DNA of 33,263 bases, from contig CAJQHM010000078.1 of the NCBI GenBank assembly GCA_905478195.1, forward strand, positions 1 through 33,263, in the 5' to 3' direction. The translations under genes were made by a program, and so were the position numbers. This document shows, piece by piece, positions 7,384 through 16,875 of the stretch; position 1 is the first letter of the stretch, and the number at the start of each line of letters is the position of its first letter. The notes under the pieces are model-generated. The model had not been told where the DNA came from. It searched no databases and saw only the letters and a program-made list of their open reading frames with translations. Source of the DNA: an uncultured Pseudomonadales bacterium. GTDB lineage: Bacteria > Pseudomonadota > Gammaproteobacteria > Pseudomonadales > Pseudohongiellaceae.

Positions 7384-8460
7384 TTAGCGAACGCGCCGCA
7401 TCAAGGTGAGGCCCAGCGCGGCACAGAGAAGAATTGGCGTCAGCACTGCAAGCAACGGGCTAAACCCATAGAGCAAACTCGCTGGCTCCATTAGGCGCTG
7501 TATGATCGTAAATCCCAAGCCAATACCCATCGCGACAAAAACCCTGAAACCCATGGTCGATTCGCGCAGCGGTCCGAAGACAAAAGAGATTGCCAGAATT
7601 ACCAGCACGAGAGTCGCAACTGGTTGCAAGAGTTTTTTCCAGAAGGCAAGGTGATACGTTGCCGCATTCAGACCCTCGGATTCGAAGAACTGCGCAAATC
7701 TATACAGCCCCGTTATCGATTGGCGGTCTGGCTCTATAAGTAACACCGAGAGCAACTCGGGAGAGAGATCGACCAGCCAATCCTCCTGCAAACACTCTTG
7801 CGCTATGATCGAGCCAGGAGTGAAGCTACTCTGCTTAACATTACTCAACTGCCAATAGCTTGAGTCTTCGTTATCCACATAGCGGGCAGACTCCGCAAAA
7901 CTACTAGCTACGATAGTACGATTGCCGCCTATCTCATAACGCGTTACGCCATAAAGCAATTCGCCACCTGGCGCGATGGCATTGATATGAATATATTCGT
8001 CGCCTACCTTGCGCCATGTCCCCTGCTCCGAGCTAATTGATTCATTCGCACTCTGCTGAACCGCCTTATTACTCTGCGCCAATTGCTCGAGGGGAGGTGC
8101 AATATATTCGCCTAGTAACAGGCTAAATAGCATGATCAAGCTGGTTGGCTTCAGCACAGACCAGACTATCCGCCAAACGCTGACGCCGGCAGCCTGCATT
8201 ACCACCAGCTCATTATTAGAGGCTAAGATGCCTAGCCCGATCAAGGCGCCGCCCAGAGCGATAAAGGGCAGTAGTTCATAAATTCTGGTAGGCAAGGTAA
8301 AGGCTATGAAAGCCAGCGCATTTATCATCGAATAGTATTCATCGGTATCGCCAATCTCATCCGCCAAGGCAAATACCACATCGACCGAGCTAATGAGCAT
8401 TACTACAACAAGCATTGCCAGTAGCACGGTATTGCGAATATGTTTGTCGATCTTCACCAT
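7384..8460 (-). CDS. lptG: LPS export ABC transporter permease LptG
   Basis: An inner-membrane permease of the LptB2FG complex that extracts lipopolysaccharide from the inner membrane and passes it to the LptC-LptA bridge. It has 358 residues, as usual. Hydrophobic helices are visible near the N-terminus (about 11-32, 56-76, 99-120) and the C-terminus (about 272-290, 300-320, 330-350), flanking a periplasmic jellyroll domain. The segment NNELVVMQAAGVSVWRI is the coupling-helix region typical of LptF and LptG. The ATG at 8460 is the only sensible start. It follows lptF by 41 bases. Confidence 0.94.
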   Translation of the reverse strand: MVKIDKHIRNTVLLAMLVVVMLISSVDVVFALADEIGDTDEYYSMINALAFIAFTLPTRIYELLPFIALGGALIGLGILASNNELVVMQAAGVSVWRIVWSVLKPTSLIMLFSLLLGEYIAPPLEQLAQSNKAVQQSANESISSEQGTWRKVGDEYIHINAIAPGGELLYGVTRYEIGGNRTIVASSFAESARYVDNEDSSYWQLSNVKQSSFTPGSIIAQECLQEDWLVDLSPELLSVLLIEPDRQSITGLYRFAQFFESEGLNAATYHLAFWKKLLQPVATLVLVILAISFVFGPLRESTMGFRVFVAMGIGLGFTIIQRLMEPASLLYGFSPLLAVLTPILLCAALGLTLMRRVR

Positions 8461-8501
8461 GACGAGGCTCTACGCTCTCCTGCGCTGCTGATTGTTTGAT
8501 G

Positions 8502-9614
8502 TCATTTAGACGTACCCAAGGTAAATAGGCTTCCAACATTGGGAAAGCGGTAACAAACAAACGCAACACTAATAAATAGCGCATGTACCCACCACATTCC
8601 CAAAAAGGCAGGAATACTCTCTTGCGCAATCATGTCCTTACTGAATTGCAGCAGCACGAAGTATGCCGCATACAGTAGCGCCGCTGGCACCAGCTTGCTA
8701 TAGCGTCCCTGCCTCGGGTCAACCTTGCTAAGCGGCACGGCAATGAGAGTAATTATGGGGATAAGCAGCACTATCGATATTCGCCACTGAAGCTCCGCTT
8801 TGTGCTCGGGCAGGCTCGAACCGACTAACGCGATGGTAGTCAGATACTGCTCCTCAAGTACGGGCTCTATACTAGCCGTGTCGGGAAGGAGAATAGACTG
8901 CACATCGAACTGGCCAATGTTAAATTCTAAAGCGCCAGGAGTCCCATCATATTGTAAAACATTCTCCAAACGCATAAAGCGCGCGCCACTCGCCCCATCG
9001 ATCTCTGGTCGCGCCGATTCTGCGACTATTATTCTGGGACTGCTTCTCCCGGACTCATCGGCTACACCACTTACCGCAACAAAAACATTCTGCAGCTGTC
9101 GTTCACCCGAAGCTGAAGAATCAATACGCTCTGCATAGGTCACTCGATTGCCTTCGCCAAAACTTTGAAATTGCCCGGCGACTATGAGATCCAGCTCGGT
9201 TAGCTGATCCGCACTCTGCTTTAGTTGTTCCGTATTGCGCATGCCCCAAGGCGCCACCTGCAGACTGAGTATCGCCACCACGACTAGCACGATAGATGAC
9301 GTGCCCATAGTGACCAGAAGCAGCCGCCGCTGACTAAATCCGCTACCGATGAGGATCACCATCTCATTCTCTGCGTACATACGGCCATAGGCCAACAGAA
9401 TTCCCAGGAACAGCGAGAGCGGGAGAATAACTAACAGAAAGTCGGGCAGGCGGTAGAACATTAATAGAAACAAGGTATCCGACGCCAACTCTCCGGCGAC
9501 AGCCTGGGAAAGATACTGAATAAAACGGCTGGTTAGCGCCACCACCAATAGAATTAGAGTGACAGCCGCCATGACCTGCAGAATTTGCTTACTAAGGTAG
9601 CGGAATATGATCAA
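8502..9614 (-). CDS. lptF: LPS export ABC transporter permease LptF
   Basis: The partner permease of LptG in LPS export, 370 residues from the chosen start. The N-terminal sequence (L/M)IIFRYLSKQIL matches the conserved LptF start, so TTG 9614 is preferred over a TTG at 9647 that adds eleven non-conserved residues; neither has a strong ribosome site. Residues about 75-110 hold YAENEMVILIGSGFSQRRLL, the LptF coupling region. Six hydrophobic helices surround a periplasmic domain. In most gammaproteobacteria lptF is directly divergent from pepA. Here a thioesterase gene sits between them, on the same strand as lptF and 79 bases upstream, so it may share the promoter. Confidence 0.94.
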   Translation of the reverse strand: MIIFRYLSKQILQVMAAVTLILLVVALTSRFIQYLSQAVAGELASDTLFLLMFYRLPDFLLVILPLSLFLGILLAYGRMYAENEMVILIGSGFSQRRLLLVTMGTSSIVLVVVAILSLQVAPWGMRNTEQLKQSADQLTELDLIVAGQFQSFGEGNRVTYAERIDSSASGERQLQNVFVAVSGVADESGRSSPRIIVAESARPEIDGASGARFMRLENVLQYDGTPGALEFNIGQFDVQSILLPDTASIEPVLEEQYLTTIALVGSSLPEHKAELQWRISIVLLIPIITLIAVPLSKVDPRQGRYSKLVPAALLYAAYFVLLQFSKDMIAQESIPAFLGMWWVHALFISVAFVCYRFPNVGSLFTLGTSK

Positions 9615-9693
9615 ACCGGGGCTGCATCCGTGTCTTGAAGGAGGCAACAGTTTACTCGAAAAGACGCGGTAAAGTCAGGTAGGGAGCGCCGAA

Positions 9694-10137
9694 TCAAGCG
9701 ACCTGCGATTCCTGTTGCCCGAGAAGAGCCTTGAAGGCGAGTGGCACCTCAATTATCTGATGTTTATCGAAATCGAAGAACACGACTCCCATCTTGCCAT
9801 TGCAGACAACCGTTTCGAGCGCACTGTTGGTTACCTGGAGGCCAATGTCGAAGCCATAGCGATTAAAACCACTGACACCCACATCGATGACTAGCATGTC
9901 ATTGGCGAAGGATTCTGAGCGATATTCAACCGCTAGGTCGGTCACTACCATGCCGAGGCCGAAGATATTTCCCTCGGTGAAACCCAGACTCGCTAAAAAT
10001 TGCAGTCTTGCCTCATGCAAAATTTTCACCATAGCAATACTATCGAGGTGTTTTGCATAGTTCACATCACTAATACCAACACGACGTTCCATGCTGAACA
10101 AAAATTGATCAGGTTGGGCTACCTTGACTCTAGGCAT
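9694..10137 (-). CDS. Acyl-CoA thioesterase, hotdog (4HBT) family
   Basis: A 147-residue hotdog-fold protein likely to hydrolyse an acyl-CoA or acyl-ACP thioester in the cytoplasm. The 4HBT features are SDVNYAKHLDSIAMVKILHEAR (in the place of the family's D-x-x-G-H-x-N-N helix) and the strand pattern that follows. The aspartate and asparagine remain, but the usual MGHVNN wording is changed to NYAKHL. The ATG at 10137 is clear: AAAGGAG precedes it at good spacing, and a longer frame to 10185 has none. Substrate is unknown. It lies between lptF and pepA and may be co-transcribed with lptF. An imperfect palindrome in its promoter region suggests repression. Confidence 0.8.
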   Translation of the reverse strand: MPRVKVAQPDQFLFSMERRVGISDVNYAKHLDSIAMVKILHEARLQFLASLGFTEGNIFGLGMVVTDLAVEYRSESFANDMLVIDVGVSGFNRYGFDIGLQVTNSALETVVCNGKMGVVFFDFDKHQIIEVPLAFKALLGQQESQVA

Positions 10138-10173
10138 GACTACTCCTTTACACGTTGCTACACCAATCACTAC

Positions 10174-10192
10174 TGAGACAGGCATGTGTCAA
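10174..10192 (-). promoter_or_regulatory. Candidate promoter/operator of the thioesterase gene
   Basis: TGAGACA-GGCA-TGTGTCA (10174-10191) is a palindrome with one mismatched pair. On the minus strand it includes a perfect -35 TTGACA (10192-10187). The matching -10, about 17 bases on, is poor (TGATTG), as in promoters that need an activator. The position 37 bases before the start codon fits an operator for a TetR- or GntR-type regulator; this is inference. Confidence 0.4.
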
Positions 10193-10366
10193 TTTGGTTC
10201 AAGATTTTAGTCAATTTATCTAAAAAAAGTGAAGCTTTTTACGGTAGATCTTGATCTTATTTTTTTGCAGACACGCCATTGTTGCTTAAGTGTCTGAATA
10301 TCTTTAGGATTATCGATCCACAGAATTCAAGCCGAATTATCGGCCCTAGCAGGGGTTCATCCAAAC

Positions 10367-11854
10367 ATGAAGTATTCAATAAAAGCAGCTGCCGTTGACA
10401 CTATTAATGCCGACTGCATCGCGGTCGTAGTCTGGAACAAGGGCAGCTTAAGCGAAGAAGCGCAACTAGCTGACAAGGCCAGCAATAAGGGAATCAGCAA
10501 AATTGTCCGTTCAGAAGATTTCACCGGAAAACTGGGCGAGACACAAATCATCCACAATCCAGTGGGTTTGAAAAGTAAACGTCTGCTGCTGCTCGGTGGC
10601 GGCGAAAACAAGAAACTGAATAGCAAGAACGCCGCCAAGATGCTCTGCGCTGGGCTTAAGGCTATCTTTAAATCGAACGCCACTAGCGCCCACTTTGCCC
10701 TGACCAGCATAGAGGTCAAAGGCGAATCGACTAGCTGGCTGAGTCAGCGACTCGCCCAAGAAGCAGAGTGCGAAAGCTACAAATACGATGAGACTAAAAG
10801 CAAGAAGAGCAAGGCGGTCAGCACCAAGCTGATTAGCATCTCTGGCGCTAAGACGGCTCGCAAAAAATCTCTGGAAACCGCCATGAAGAGTGGCGCAGCC
10901 ATCGGTACCGGCATCAATCGCGCACGCCACCTGGGCAATCTGCCCGGCAATATCTGCACCCCAAGCTATCTTGCCAGCGAGGCCGTCGCTCTGGGCAAGA
11001 AGCACGCCTCTCTCACGGTGAAAATTCTCAGCGAGAAGCAGATGGCACGCCTGAAAATGGGCTCCTTGCTATCTGTTTCGGCAGGCTCTGCCGAGGAAGC
11101 TAAGCTGATCGTAATGGAATACAAAGGCGCGAAGGCCGACAGCAAGCCCCACGTCTTGGTCGGCAAAGGTGTCACCTTCGACACCGGTGGCATTAGTCTA
11201 AAAGCTGGCGCAGCGATGGACGAAATGAAGTTCGATATGTGCGGCGCGGCGAGTGTTATTGGCACCATGGCCACAGTCGCTCAGTTGAAGCTCCCGATCA
11301 ACATAGTCGGCCTGGTAGGTGCTGTAGAGAATATGCCGAGCAGCACGGCGACCAAGCCTGGCGACATAGTTACCAGCATGGCCGGTAAGACTATTGAAGT
11401 CCTCAATACAGACGCCGAAGGCCGTCTCGTACTCTGTGATGTACTTACGTATGCAGAACGCTACAAGCCTCGCAGTGTTATCGATATCGCCACACTAACC
11501 GGTGCCGCCGTTGCCACGTTCGGCTCACATGTGAGCGCCCTTCTCAGCAACGATGACAAATTGGCAGCATCCCTGATCCAATGCGGACAGAACAGCCTGG
11601 ACCGCGTCTGGCAGTTACCACTGTGGGAGGAATATCAGCCCCTGCTCGATAGTAACTTCGCCGACATAGCGAATATTGGCGGGCCTAGGGCAGGAACTAT
11701 CACCGCCGCCTGCTTTCTCTCCAGATTCGCGGAGAAGTTCAAGTGGGCTCATCTGGACATCGCAGGCAGTGCCTGGAATTCTGGCGCTCAGAAAGGTGCC
11801 ACCGGTCGTCCCGTGGCTCTTCTAGTTGAATACCTGAGCCAGCAGAAGGCCTAG
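10367..11854 (+). CDS. pepA: Leucyl aminopeptidase PepA (M17 family)
   Basis: A hexameric cytoplasmic two-metal aminopeptidase that releases N-terminal residues from peptides; in E. coli it also binds DNA. It has 495 residues, normal for the family. Metal and catalytic residues are in place: K267 and D272 (VGKGVTFDTGGISLK), K279, D290 (MKFDMCGAAS), and D349, E351 and R353 in NTDAEGRLVL. The linker between the N-terminal and catalytic domains is lysine-rich (about 140-170, ETKSKKSKAVS and ARKKS), which could help DNA binding. The start is ATG 10367. It heads the conserved pepA-holC-valS order, with holC eleven bases downstream. Confidence 0.96.
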   Translation: MKYSIKAAAVDTINADCIAVVVWNKGSLSEEAQLADKASNKGISKIVRSEDFTGKLGETQIIHNPVGLKSKRLLLLGGGENKKLNSKNAAKMLCAGLKAIFKSNATSAHFALTSIEVKGESTSWLSQRLAQEAECESYKYDETKSKKSKAVSTKLISISGAKTARKKSLETAMKSGAAIGTGINRARHLGNLPGNICTPSYLASEAVALGKKHASLTVKILSEKQMARLKMGSLLSVSAGSAEEAKLIVMEYKGAKADSKPHVLVGKGVTFDTGGISLKAGAAMDEMKFDMCGAASVIGTMATVAQLKLPINIVGLVGAVENMPSSTATKPGDIVTSMAGKTIEVLNTDAEGRLVLCDVLTYAERYKPRSVIDIATLTGAAVATFGSHVSALLSNDDKLAASLIQCGQNSLDRVWQLPLWEEYQPLLDSNFADIANIGGPRAGTITAACFLSRFAEKFKWAHLDIAGSAWNSGAQKGATGRPVALLVEYLSQQKA

Positions 11855-11865
11855 CACAGCAGACC

Positions 11866-12291
11866 ATGACTCAGGTTAATTTTTATACGCTACCGAGCCC
11901 CGAACTGCAGTCTCGTCTGCAGTTCGTCTGCCGGCTAACCGAGAAAGCCTACTCGTTAGGGCATCGCATCCATATACTCACCGACTCACAGCAGCAGTCT
12001 AAGGCACTGGATGACATGCTCTGGCAATATTCCGCGAGCAGCTTCCTGCCCCATTGTTCACTGGATAGCGGCGGCGACAATGGAGAACCGGTAACTTTGG
12101 GCACCGAATTGGCAGCCGCCACACATGCCGATGTGCTGATTAATCTTAGCACGCAGCCCTGTGCTAGCGAGGGTCAGTTCAGCCGCATAAACGAAGTTAT
12201 TAGCGCCGACAACGAGAGCCTGGAACAGGGCCGTGTCCGCTATCGCTTCTATAAAGAAAAAGCGATGCGAATCGAGACCTTCAAGCTCTGA
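11866..12291 (+). CDS. holC: DNA polymerase III subunit chi (HolC)
   Basis: A 141-residue chi subunit that links the clamp loader to single-strand binding protein at the replication fork. The N-terminus MTQVNFYTLPSPELQSRLQFVCRL is typical of HolC, followed by the helix with TEKAYSLGHRIHILTDS and the segment SFLPHC. Length agrees with E. coli chi (147). The start ATG follows pepA by eleven bases with no strong ribosome site of its own, which suggests translation coupled to pepA. Confidence 0.93.
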   Translation: MTQVNFYTLPSPELQSRLQFVCRLTEKAYSLGHRIHILTDSQQQSKALDDMLWQYSASSFLPHCSLDSGGDNGEPVTLGTELAAATHADVLINLSTQPCASEGQFSRINEVISADNESLEQGRVRYRFYKEKAMRIETFKL

Positions 12292-12341
12292 GCCTAAGAT
12301 TTTCCGCTGAAACTTTTTCAAACTGCATCGCCGGTGTAAAC

Positions 12342-12417
12342 CCGCGGTAGCGCGGTTCTTTCCAGCGAACAATCAAGACCGAGGGTCCGTGAGCAGGGAA
12401 GATCCGCGCTACCGCGG
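12342..12417 (+). other. Long GC-rich hairpin in the valS leader
   Basis: CCGCGGTAGCGCGG (12342-12355) is the exact reverse complement of CCGCGCTACCGCGG (12404-12417). Pairing continues inward with one T-T mismatch, then seven pairs (one G-U), an A-A mismatch and two more pairs. That makes 23 pairs around a 26-base loop (12367-12392), which itself contains GACC-GAG-GGTC (12377-12387). It lies between holC and valS. No T-run follows, so it is not a standard terminator. It may be a regulatory RNA, a processing site or a REP-like repeat. The rest of 12292-12516 holds only the valS promoter region. Confidence 0.7.
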
Positions 12418-12475
12418 ACGAAGAGATATCTTGTGCTCAATGCCGTTAGATTCAGCAAATTCCCGCCTGATCATG

Positions 12476-12481
12476 TATACT
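12476..12481 (+). promoter_or_regulatory. Candidate -10 element for valS
   Basis: TATACT at 12476-12481, about 36 bases before the valS ATG, followed by a short GC-containing stretch. No clear -35 is found at the proper distance (TTCAGC at 12451 has a 19-base spacer). If used, its transcript would start after the 12342-12417 hairpin, so only messages coming from pepA-holC would contain that structure. Confidence 0.35.
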
Positions 12482-12516
12482 TGCGCCTTTTTTAAGCATG
12501 GCAACTCTACATCAGT

Positions 12517-15291
12517 ATGGACAAGACCTACCAACCAAAACAGCTGGAAAATCAGTGGTATAAGACTTGGGAAGAGCGCGGCTATTTCGCTCCCCAAGGA
12601 GACGGCGACCCCTATTGCATCGTCATCCCTCCGCCCAATGTAACTGGCCGACTCCATATGGGCCACGGATTTCAAAATGCCATCATGGATGCCCTCATCC
12701 GTTACCATCGAATGCTTGGTCGTTCAGCACTATGGCAAGTTGGAACCGATCATGCCGGTATCGCTACACAAATGGTCGTCGAAAGACAGCTCAATGCAGC
12801 AGGTAGCTCGCGAGCGGAGCTTGGCCGCGAGGAATTTGTAAAGAAGGTATGGGATTGGAAGGAAGAATCTGGCGGTATTATCACCGAACAGATACGCCGT
12901 CTCGGCTCCTCACTGGATTGGACTCGCGAACGCTTTACCATGGACGAGCAACTCTCTTCTGTCGTGGAAAAAGTATTCATCGAGCTGTTTGATGAAGGTC
13001 TGATCTACCGAGGCAATCGTCTGGTGAATTGGGACCCTCAACTGCATACCGCCGTATCAGACTTGGAGGTGATTTCCGAAGAAGAAAATGGTTTCCTGTG
13101 GCATTTCCGCTACCCCTTAGCGGAGGACCCTAGTCGCCACATAGTTATTGCAACGACTCGCCCCGAAACCTTATTGGGCGATAGCGCAATCGCTGTTCAT
13201 CCAGATGATGAGCGCTATAAAGATTTAGTCGGAAAGTTTGTGGAACTTCCTCTCTGCAACAGACAGATACCCATTATCGCGGACGACTATGCTGATCCGG
13301 AGTTTGGCACTGGCTGCGTGAAGATCACACCAGCCCATGACTTCAATGACTACGAAGTCGGCAAGCGCAATGATCTTGAGATTATTAATATCCTCACGAA
13401 CAACGCCTGCATCAACGAGAATGCACCTGAAATTTATCAAGGCCTTGACCGCTTCGATGCGCGCAAGAAAATCGTCGAAGACATGGAGGCGCTGGGCTTA
13501 GTCGATAAGATCGAGCCGCATAAATTAAAAGTACCTCGAGGCGACCGCAGCGGCGTAGTTATCGAGCCCTATCTTACGCATCAATGGTATGTTGCCGTTC
13601 AATCACTAGCCGACCCGGCGATCAAAGCCGTCGAAGATGGCGACATAGAATTTGTACCCAAGAATTGGGAAAACACCTACTTCGCCTGGATGCGAAATAT
13701 TCAGGATTGGTGCATTAGCCGCCAACTCTGGTGGGGACATCGCATACCAGCGTGGTATGACGACGAAGGTAAGGTATACGTAGGGAAATCTGAAGCTGAG
13801 ATTCGTGCCAAGCACAATCTGGGCGATGGGATAGCACTGCGCCAGGACGAAGATGTGCTGGACACCTGGTTCTCGTCTGCGCTATGGACCTTTTCGACAC
13901 TGGGCTGGCCCAATGAGAGAGAATTCTTCGACAAGTTCCACCCAACCGATGTGCTGGTAACCGGTTTCGACATCATATTTTTCTGGGTCGCCAGAATGAT
14001 AATGATGACTCTGAAATTTACCGGCGAGATTCCTTTTAAGAAGGTGTACATCACCGGTCTGGTTCGCGATGAGCAGGGACAGAAGATGTCCAAGTCGAAG
14101 GGGAATATCCTAGACCCTATCGATCTGATCGACGGCATAGAAATCGAAGAACTGGTGCAGAAGCGGACTGCCGATATGATGCAGCCGCAACTAAAGCAGA
14201 AGATTGAGAAACATACTCGAGACGCCTTCCCTGAAGGCATAACCGGCTATGGCACCGATGCGCTGCGCTTCACTTTCTATTCTCTGGCATCCACAGGCCG
14301 AGACATTAAATTCGATCTGGGGCGCACAGAAGGCTATAGAAACTTCTGTAACAAGATATGGAATGCTGCGCGCTATGTCCTCATGAATAGTGAAGAGCAA
14401 GTGCTCGTCGATGGATCCACGATCTCGACCGAACACTTCTCTATTGCCGACAAATGGATTAGCAGCCGCTTCGAACAGACCGCGAGAAGCATCGAAGAGT
14501 CCATGGTAAATTACCGATTCGATCTCGCCTCTCAGGCCTTACAAGAATTTATCTGGAACGAATACTGCGATTGGTATGTCGAACTTTCCAAGCCCGTACT
14601 ATGGGACGAAGAGAACAATCCGCAGCAGGCGCAGGCTACACGCTGGATGTTGCTGAGCATCATGGAGAAGAGCCTACGCCTCCTACATCCTTTCATGCCT
14701 TATATCACCGAAGAAATATGGCAGCGCATCGCCCCGCTTCTGAACATCGAGGATGAGAGCATAATGTTGCAGCCCTATCCTCAACCCGATGCCGGCAACG
14801 TCGACGACAATGCCGAGCTGAGCATCGAATGGATCAAAGGCATTATCATCGCCATACGAAACATTCGCGGCGAGATGGATATCTCTCCAGCGAAGGCTAT
14901 CCCGGTATATCTGAACAAGGGAGATGAGAGCGACAGAGCGAGACTTATTCAGTATCACCACTATCTAGAGAAGCTGGCGAAGCTAGAATCTATTCAGTGG
15001 CTCGATGATGGGCAGGAACTACCTGCCGCTGCCACTCAACTCCACGGCAATATCGAGATCCTGGTTCCAATGGCCGGTCTAATCGATGTGGATGCAGAAC
15101 GTGCACGACTAGAGAAAGAAATTGCGAAACTCGAATCCGGTATGAAGGCTGTTTCTGCGAAATTGAATAACAAGAAGTTTATGGACAATGCGCCAGACGC
15201 TGTCGTAAAAAAAGAACGCAGCAAGGCGGAGCAGATGTCCGCCGCGTTGAGCGCATTACAGGAAAAGCTGGAACAGTTGCTGGCTATGTGA
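12517..15291 (+). CDS. valS: Valine--tRNA ligase
   Basis: A class Ia aminoacyl-tRNA synthetase that charges tRNA-Val. It has 924 residues (E. coli 951). The Rossmann signature [13 protein letters not shown] has HMGH at 47-50. The editing CP1 domain contains [15 protein letters not shown] is at 523-527 ([10 protein letters not shown]), then the anticodon-binding helices (about 640-790), and a C-terminal coiled coil (about 860-920, rich in E, K and A, starting [15 protein letters not shown]) that binds tRNA. The start ATG 12517 fits the conserved N-terminus [11 protein letters not shown] but has no good ribosome site. It is the last gene of the pepA-holC-valS series and converges with ispH. Confidence 0.97.
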   Translation: MDKTYQPKQLENQWYKTWEERGYFAPQGDGDPYCIVIPPPNVTGRLHMGHGFQNAIMDALIRYHRMLGRSALWQVGTDHAGIATQMVVERQLNAAGSSRAELGREEFVKKVWDWKEESGGIITEQIRRLGSSLDWTRERFTMDEQLSSVVEKVFIELFDEGLIYRGNRLVNWDPQLHTAVSDLEVISEEENGFLWHFRYPLAEDPSRHIVIATTRPETLLGDSAIAVHPDDERYKDLVGKFVELPLCNRQIPIIADDYADPEFGTGCVKITPAHDFNDYEVGKRNDLEIINILTNNACINENAPEIYQGLDRFDARKKIVEDMEALGLVDKIEPHKLKVPRGDRSGVVIEPYLTHQWYVAVQSLADPAIKAVEDGDIEFVPKNWENTYFAWMRNIQDWCISRQLWWGHRIPAWYDDEGKVYVGKSEAEIRAKHNLGDGIALRQDEDVLDTWFSSALWTFSTLGWPNEREFFDKFHPTDVLVTGFDIIFFWVARMIMMTLKFTGEIPFKKVYITGLVRDEQGQKMSKSKGNILDPIDLIDGIEIEELVQKRTADMMQPQLKQKIEKHTRDAFPEGITGYGTDALRFTFYSLASTGRDIKFDLGRTEGYRNFCNKIWNAARYVLMNSEEQVLVDGSTISTEHFSIADKWISSRFEQTARSIEESMVNYRFDLASQALQEFIWNEYCDWYVELSKPVLWDEENNPQQAQATRWMLLSIMEKSLRLLHPFMPYITEEIWQRIAPLLNIEDESIMLQPYPQPDAGNVDDNAELSIEWIKGIIIAIRNIRGEMDISPAKAIPVYLNKGDESDRARLIQYHHYLEKLAKLESIQWLDDGQELPAAATQLHGNIEILVPMAGLIDVDAERARLEKEIAKLESGMKAVSAKLNNKKFMDNAPDAVVKKERSKAEQMSAALSALQEKLEQLLAM

Positions 15292-15311
15292 TCTGGACCG
15301 AGGAGAGGATT

Positions 15312-15321
15312 CTGGCGCCAG
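15312..15321. other. Palindrome between convergent valS and ispH
   Basis: CTGGCGCCAG is a perfect ten-base palindrome in the 35-base gap between the stop codons of valS and ispH. No T-run is present on either side. It may mark the end of both transcripts, but support is only positional. Confidence 0.25.
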
Positions 15322-15326
15322 CGGCT

Positions 15327-16313
15327 TTAACTACGCAGCTCACGAGGCATGCTAAAGACGATGTTCTCCTCAACCCCCTCTAACTCTTCTGGCTCTTGAT
15401 GGCAGATCTCGCGCAACCTATCTACAACTTGCAGCACCAAAACCTCAGGCGCTGATGCGCCAGCTGTAATACCAAATTTAAATTTGCCATCGAACCATTT
15501 CGGATCGATGTCATCCACACTATCGATCAGATACGATTCACAGCCCAATCTTTCTGCCAACTCTTTCAGCCTATTCGAGTTTGAACTGTTTGGAGAACCC
15601 ACCACCAATAACAGCTCGCACTCCAGGGCAAGTTGTTTTACTGCATCCTGGCGATTCTGCGTGGCATAACATATATCTTTCTTGCGCGGCCCCCTAATCG
15701 AGGGAAACCTCTCGCGCAGCGCATCGATGACCTTGGATGTATCATCCATAGATAGCGTAGTCTGAGTGACATAACTCAGATTCTCCGGGTTATTCACCTG
15801 CAGCTCGTTCGCATCCTCTACCGACTCAACCAGGTAAATCTGCCCTCCGGCAGATTTGTCGTATTGACCCATGGTGCCTTCAACTTCCGGATGAAATTGA
15901 TGCCCAATCAACACACACTCCCTACCGTCCTGACTAAATTTGGTAACCTCTAAATGCACCTTGGTCACTAGCGGGCAGGTTGCGTCGAATACTTTAAAGC
16001 CCTTATTCCGCGCCTCGTCTTTTACGGCTAGCGACACACCATGCGCACTAAAGATAACAATCGACGGACGCCCTCGTTCATCGGTATTAGGTATATCTTC
16101 CAACTCATCGACGAAAATGGCCCCACGCCTGCGCAAAGTATCTACAACAAATTTATTGTGTACCACCTCATGACGCACATAGATGGGAGCGCCAAATATA
16201 TCCAGCGCGCGATTCACAATGTCTATCGCACGATCTACTCCCGCACAGAAGCCGCGCGGATTTGCCAGACGAATAGATGTTGTTGCGGAATCTTTAGAAA
16301 CCTGAATATTCAA
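15327..16313 (-). CDS. ispH: 4-hydroxy-3-methylbut-2-enyl diphosphate reductase (IspH/LytB)
   Basis: The last enzyme of the MEP isoprenoid pathway, an iron-sulfur protein that makes IPP and DMAPP. It has 328 residues. The three cluster cysteines are C23 ([14 protein letters not shown]), C113 (DATCPLV) and C215 ([10 protein letters not shown]). Substrate histidines are H52 (HEVVHNKF), H91 (FSAHGVS) and H141 ([10 protein letters not shown], with the catalytic glutamate E143). The usual GHxGHPEVEG reads [10 protein letters not shown] here, replacing a glycine by phenylalanine next to the active site. SPNSSNS and GASAPE motifs are also present. It ends the ribF-ileS-fkpB-ispH unit, 22 bases after fkpB. 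Confidence 0.96.
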   Translation of the reverse strand: MNIQVSKDSATTSIRLANPRGFCAGVDRAIDIVNRALDIFGAPIYVRHEVVHNKFVVDTLRRRGAIFVDELEDIPNTDERGRPSIVIFSAHGVSLAVKDEARNKGFKVFDATCPLVTKVHLEVTKFSQDGRECVLIGHQFHPEVEGTMGQYDKSAGGQIYLVESVEDANELQVNNPENLSYVTQTTLSMDDTSKVIDALRERFPSIRGPRKKDICYATQNRQDAVKQLALECELLLVVGSPNSSNSNRLKELAERLGCESYLIDSVDDIDPKWFDGKFKFGITAGASAPEVLVLQVVDRLREICHQEPEELEGVEENIVFSMPRELRS

Positions 16314-16335
16314 AATGACCTCAAGCTAGAATTAC

Positions 16336-16827
16336 CTAGACTCTAATCTCTACGGTTTCGACATCTGCATCGATTACCGAAATTATTCGCGCAGTGAAGA
16401 CGATATTCTTTCCTGCCAGAGGATGATTGAAGTCCACGACTACGGTCGATGCTGTAATTTCTGCGATCACCCCTGGCAGATCGTTGCCGCCTGCATCTTT
16501 AAAAGAAACCACCGAACCTACCTCGGTAGGAATCAAATCATCTTCCAGTAAATTCTGGAATTTGGCAACGGGAAATCGGTGTATGTTAGCCGGATTGATT
16601 TCTCCGAAAGCCTGCTCCGGAGCCAGTTTAGCCTCGATCTCATCACCCGCGCTAGAGCCCAGTATTTTCTCCTCAAAGCCAGGCAACATACTGCCATCGC
16701 CCAGACGAAAGCTCGCCGCTTTCTTGTCGAAATTACCGTCAACTAACTCTCCGCTACTCAGGGCAAGAGAGAAGTGTAGACTGACGAGAGAGCCAGCCTG
16801 TATTTTTTGCTTTGGTTCGCGAGTCAT
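16336..16827 (-). CDS. fkpB: FKBP-type peptidyl-prolyl isomerase (FkpB/SlpA)
   Basis: A 163-residue SlpA-type FKBP, a cytoplasmic prolyl isomerase and folding chaperone. The FKBP part includes LVSLHFSLALSSGELVDGNFD at the N-terminus and LGDGSMLPGFEEKILGSSAGD, then the inserted IF domain (about 72-128, starting APEQAFGEINPANIHRFP), then VVDFNHPLAGK, the SlpA signature. The ATG at 16827 follows GGA at suitable spacing. It sits 48 bases after ileS; in E. coli and most relatives lspA lies in that gap. Confidence 0.93.
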   Translation of the reverse strand: MTREPKQKIQAGSLVSLHFSLALSSGELVDGNFDKKAASFRLGDGSMLPGFEEKILGSSAGDEIEAKLAPEQAFGEINPANIHRFPVAKFQNLLEDDLIPTEVGSVVSFKDAGGNDLPGVIAEITASTVVVDFNHPLAGKNIVFTARIISVIDADVETVEIRV

Positions 16828-16875
16828 AGCTAGATCCGAAGAAAGTAGTCTGCCAGCCCTTACCAGACTCTCGTT

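Noticed and set aside
10511..11005. Minus-strand ORF of 164 codons inside pepA
   Set aside because: Antisense shadow of a conserved gene; no start signal or domain.
12342..12417. T-box leader before valS
   Set aside because: No T-box sequence and no terminator/antiterminator pair were seen, and T-boxes are not expected in gammaproteobacteria.
12389..12643. ORF of 84 codons overlapping the valS start
   Set aside because: Begins inside the right arm of the long hairpin and overlaps conserved valS sequence in another frame.
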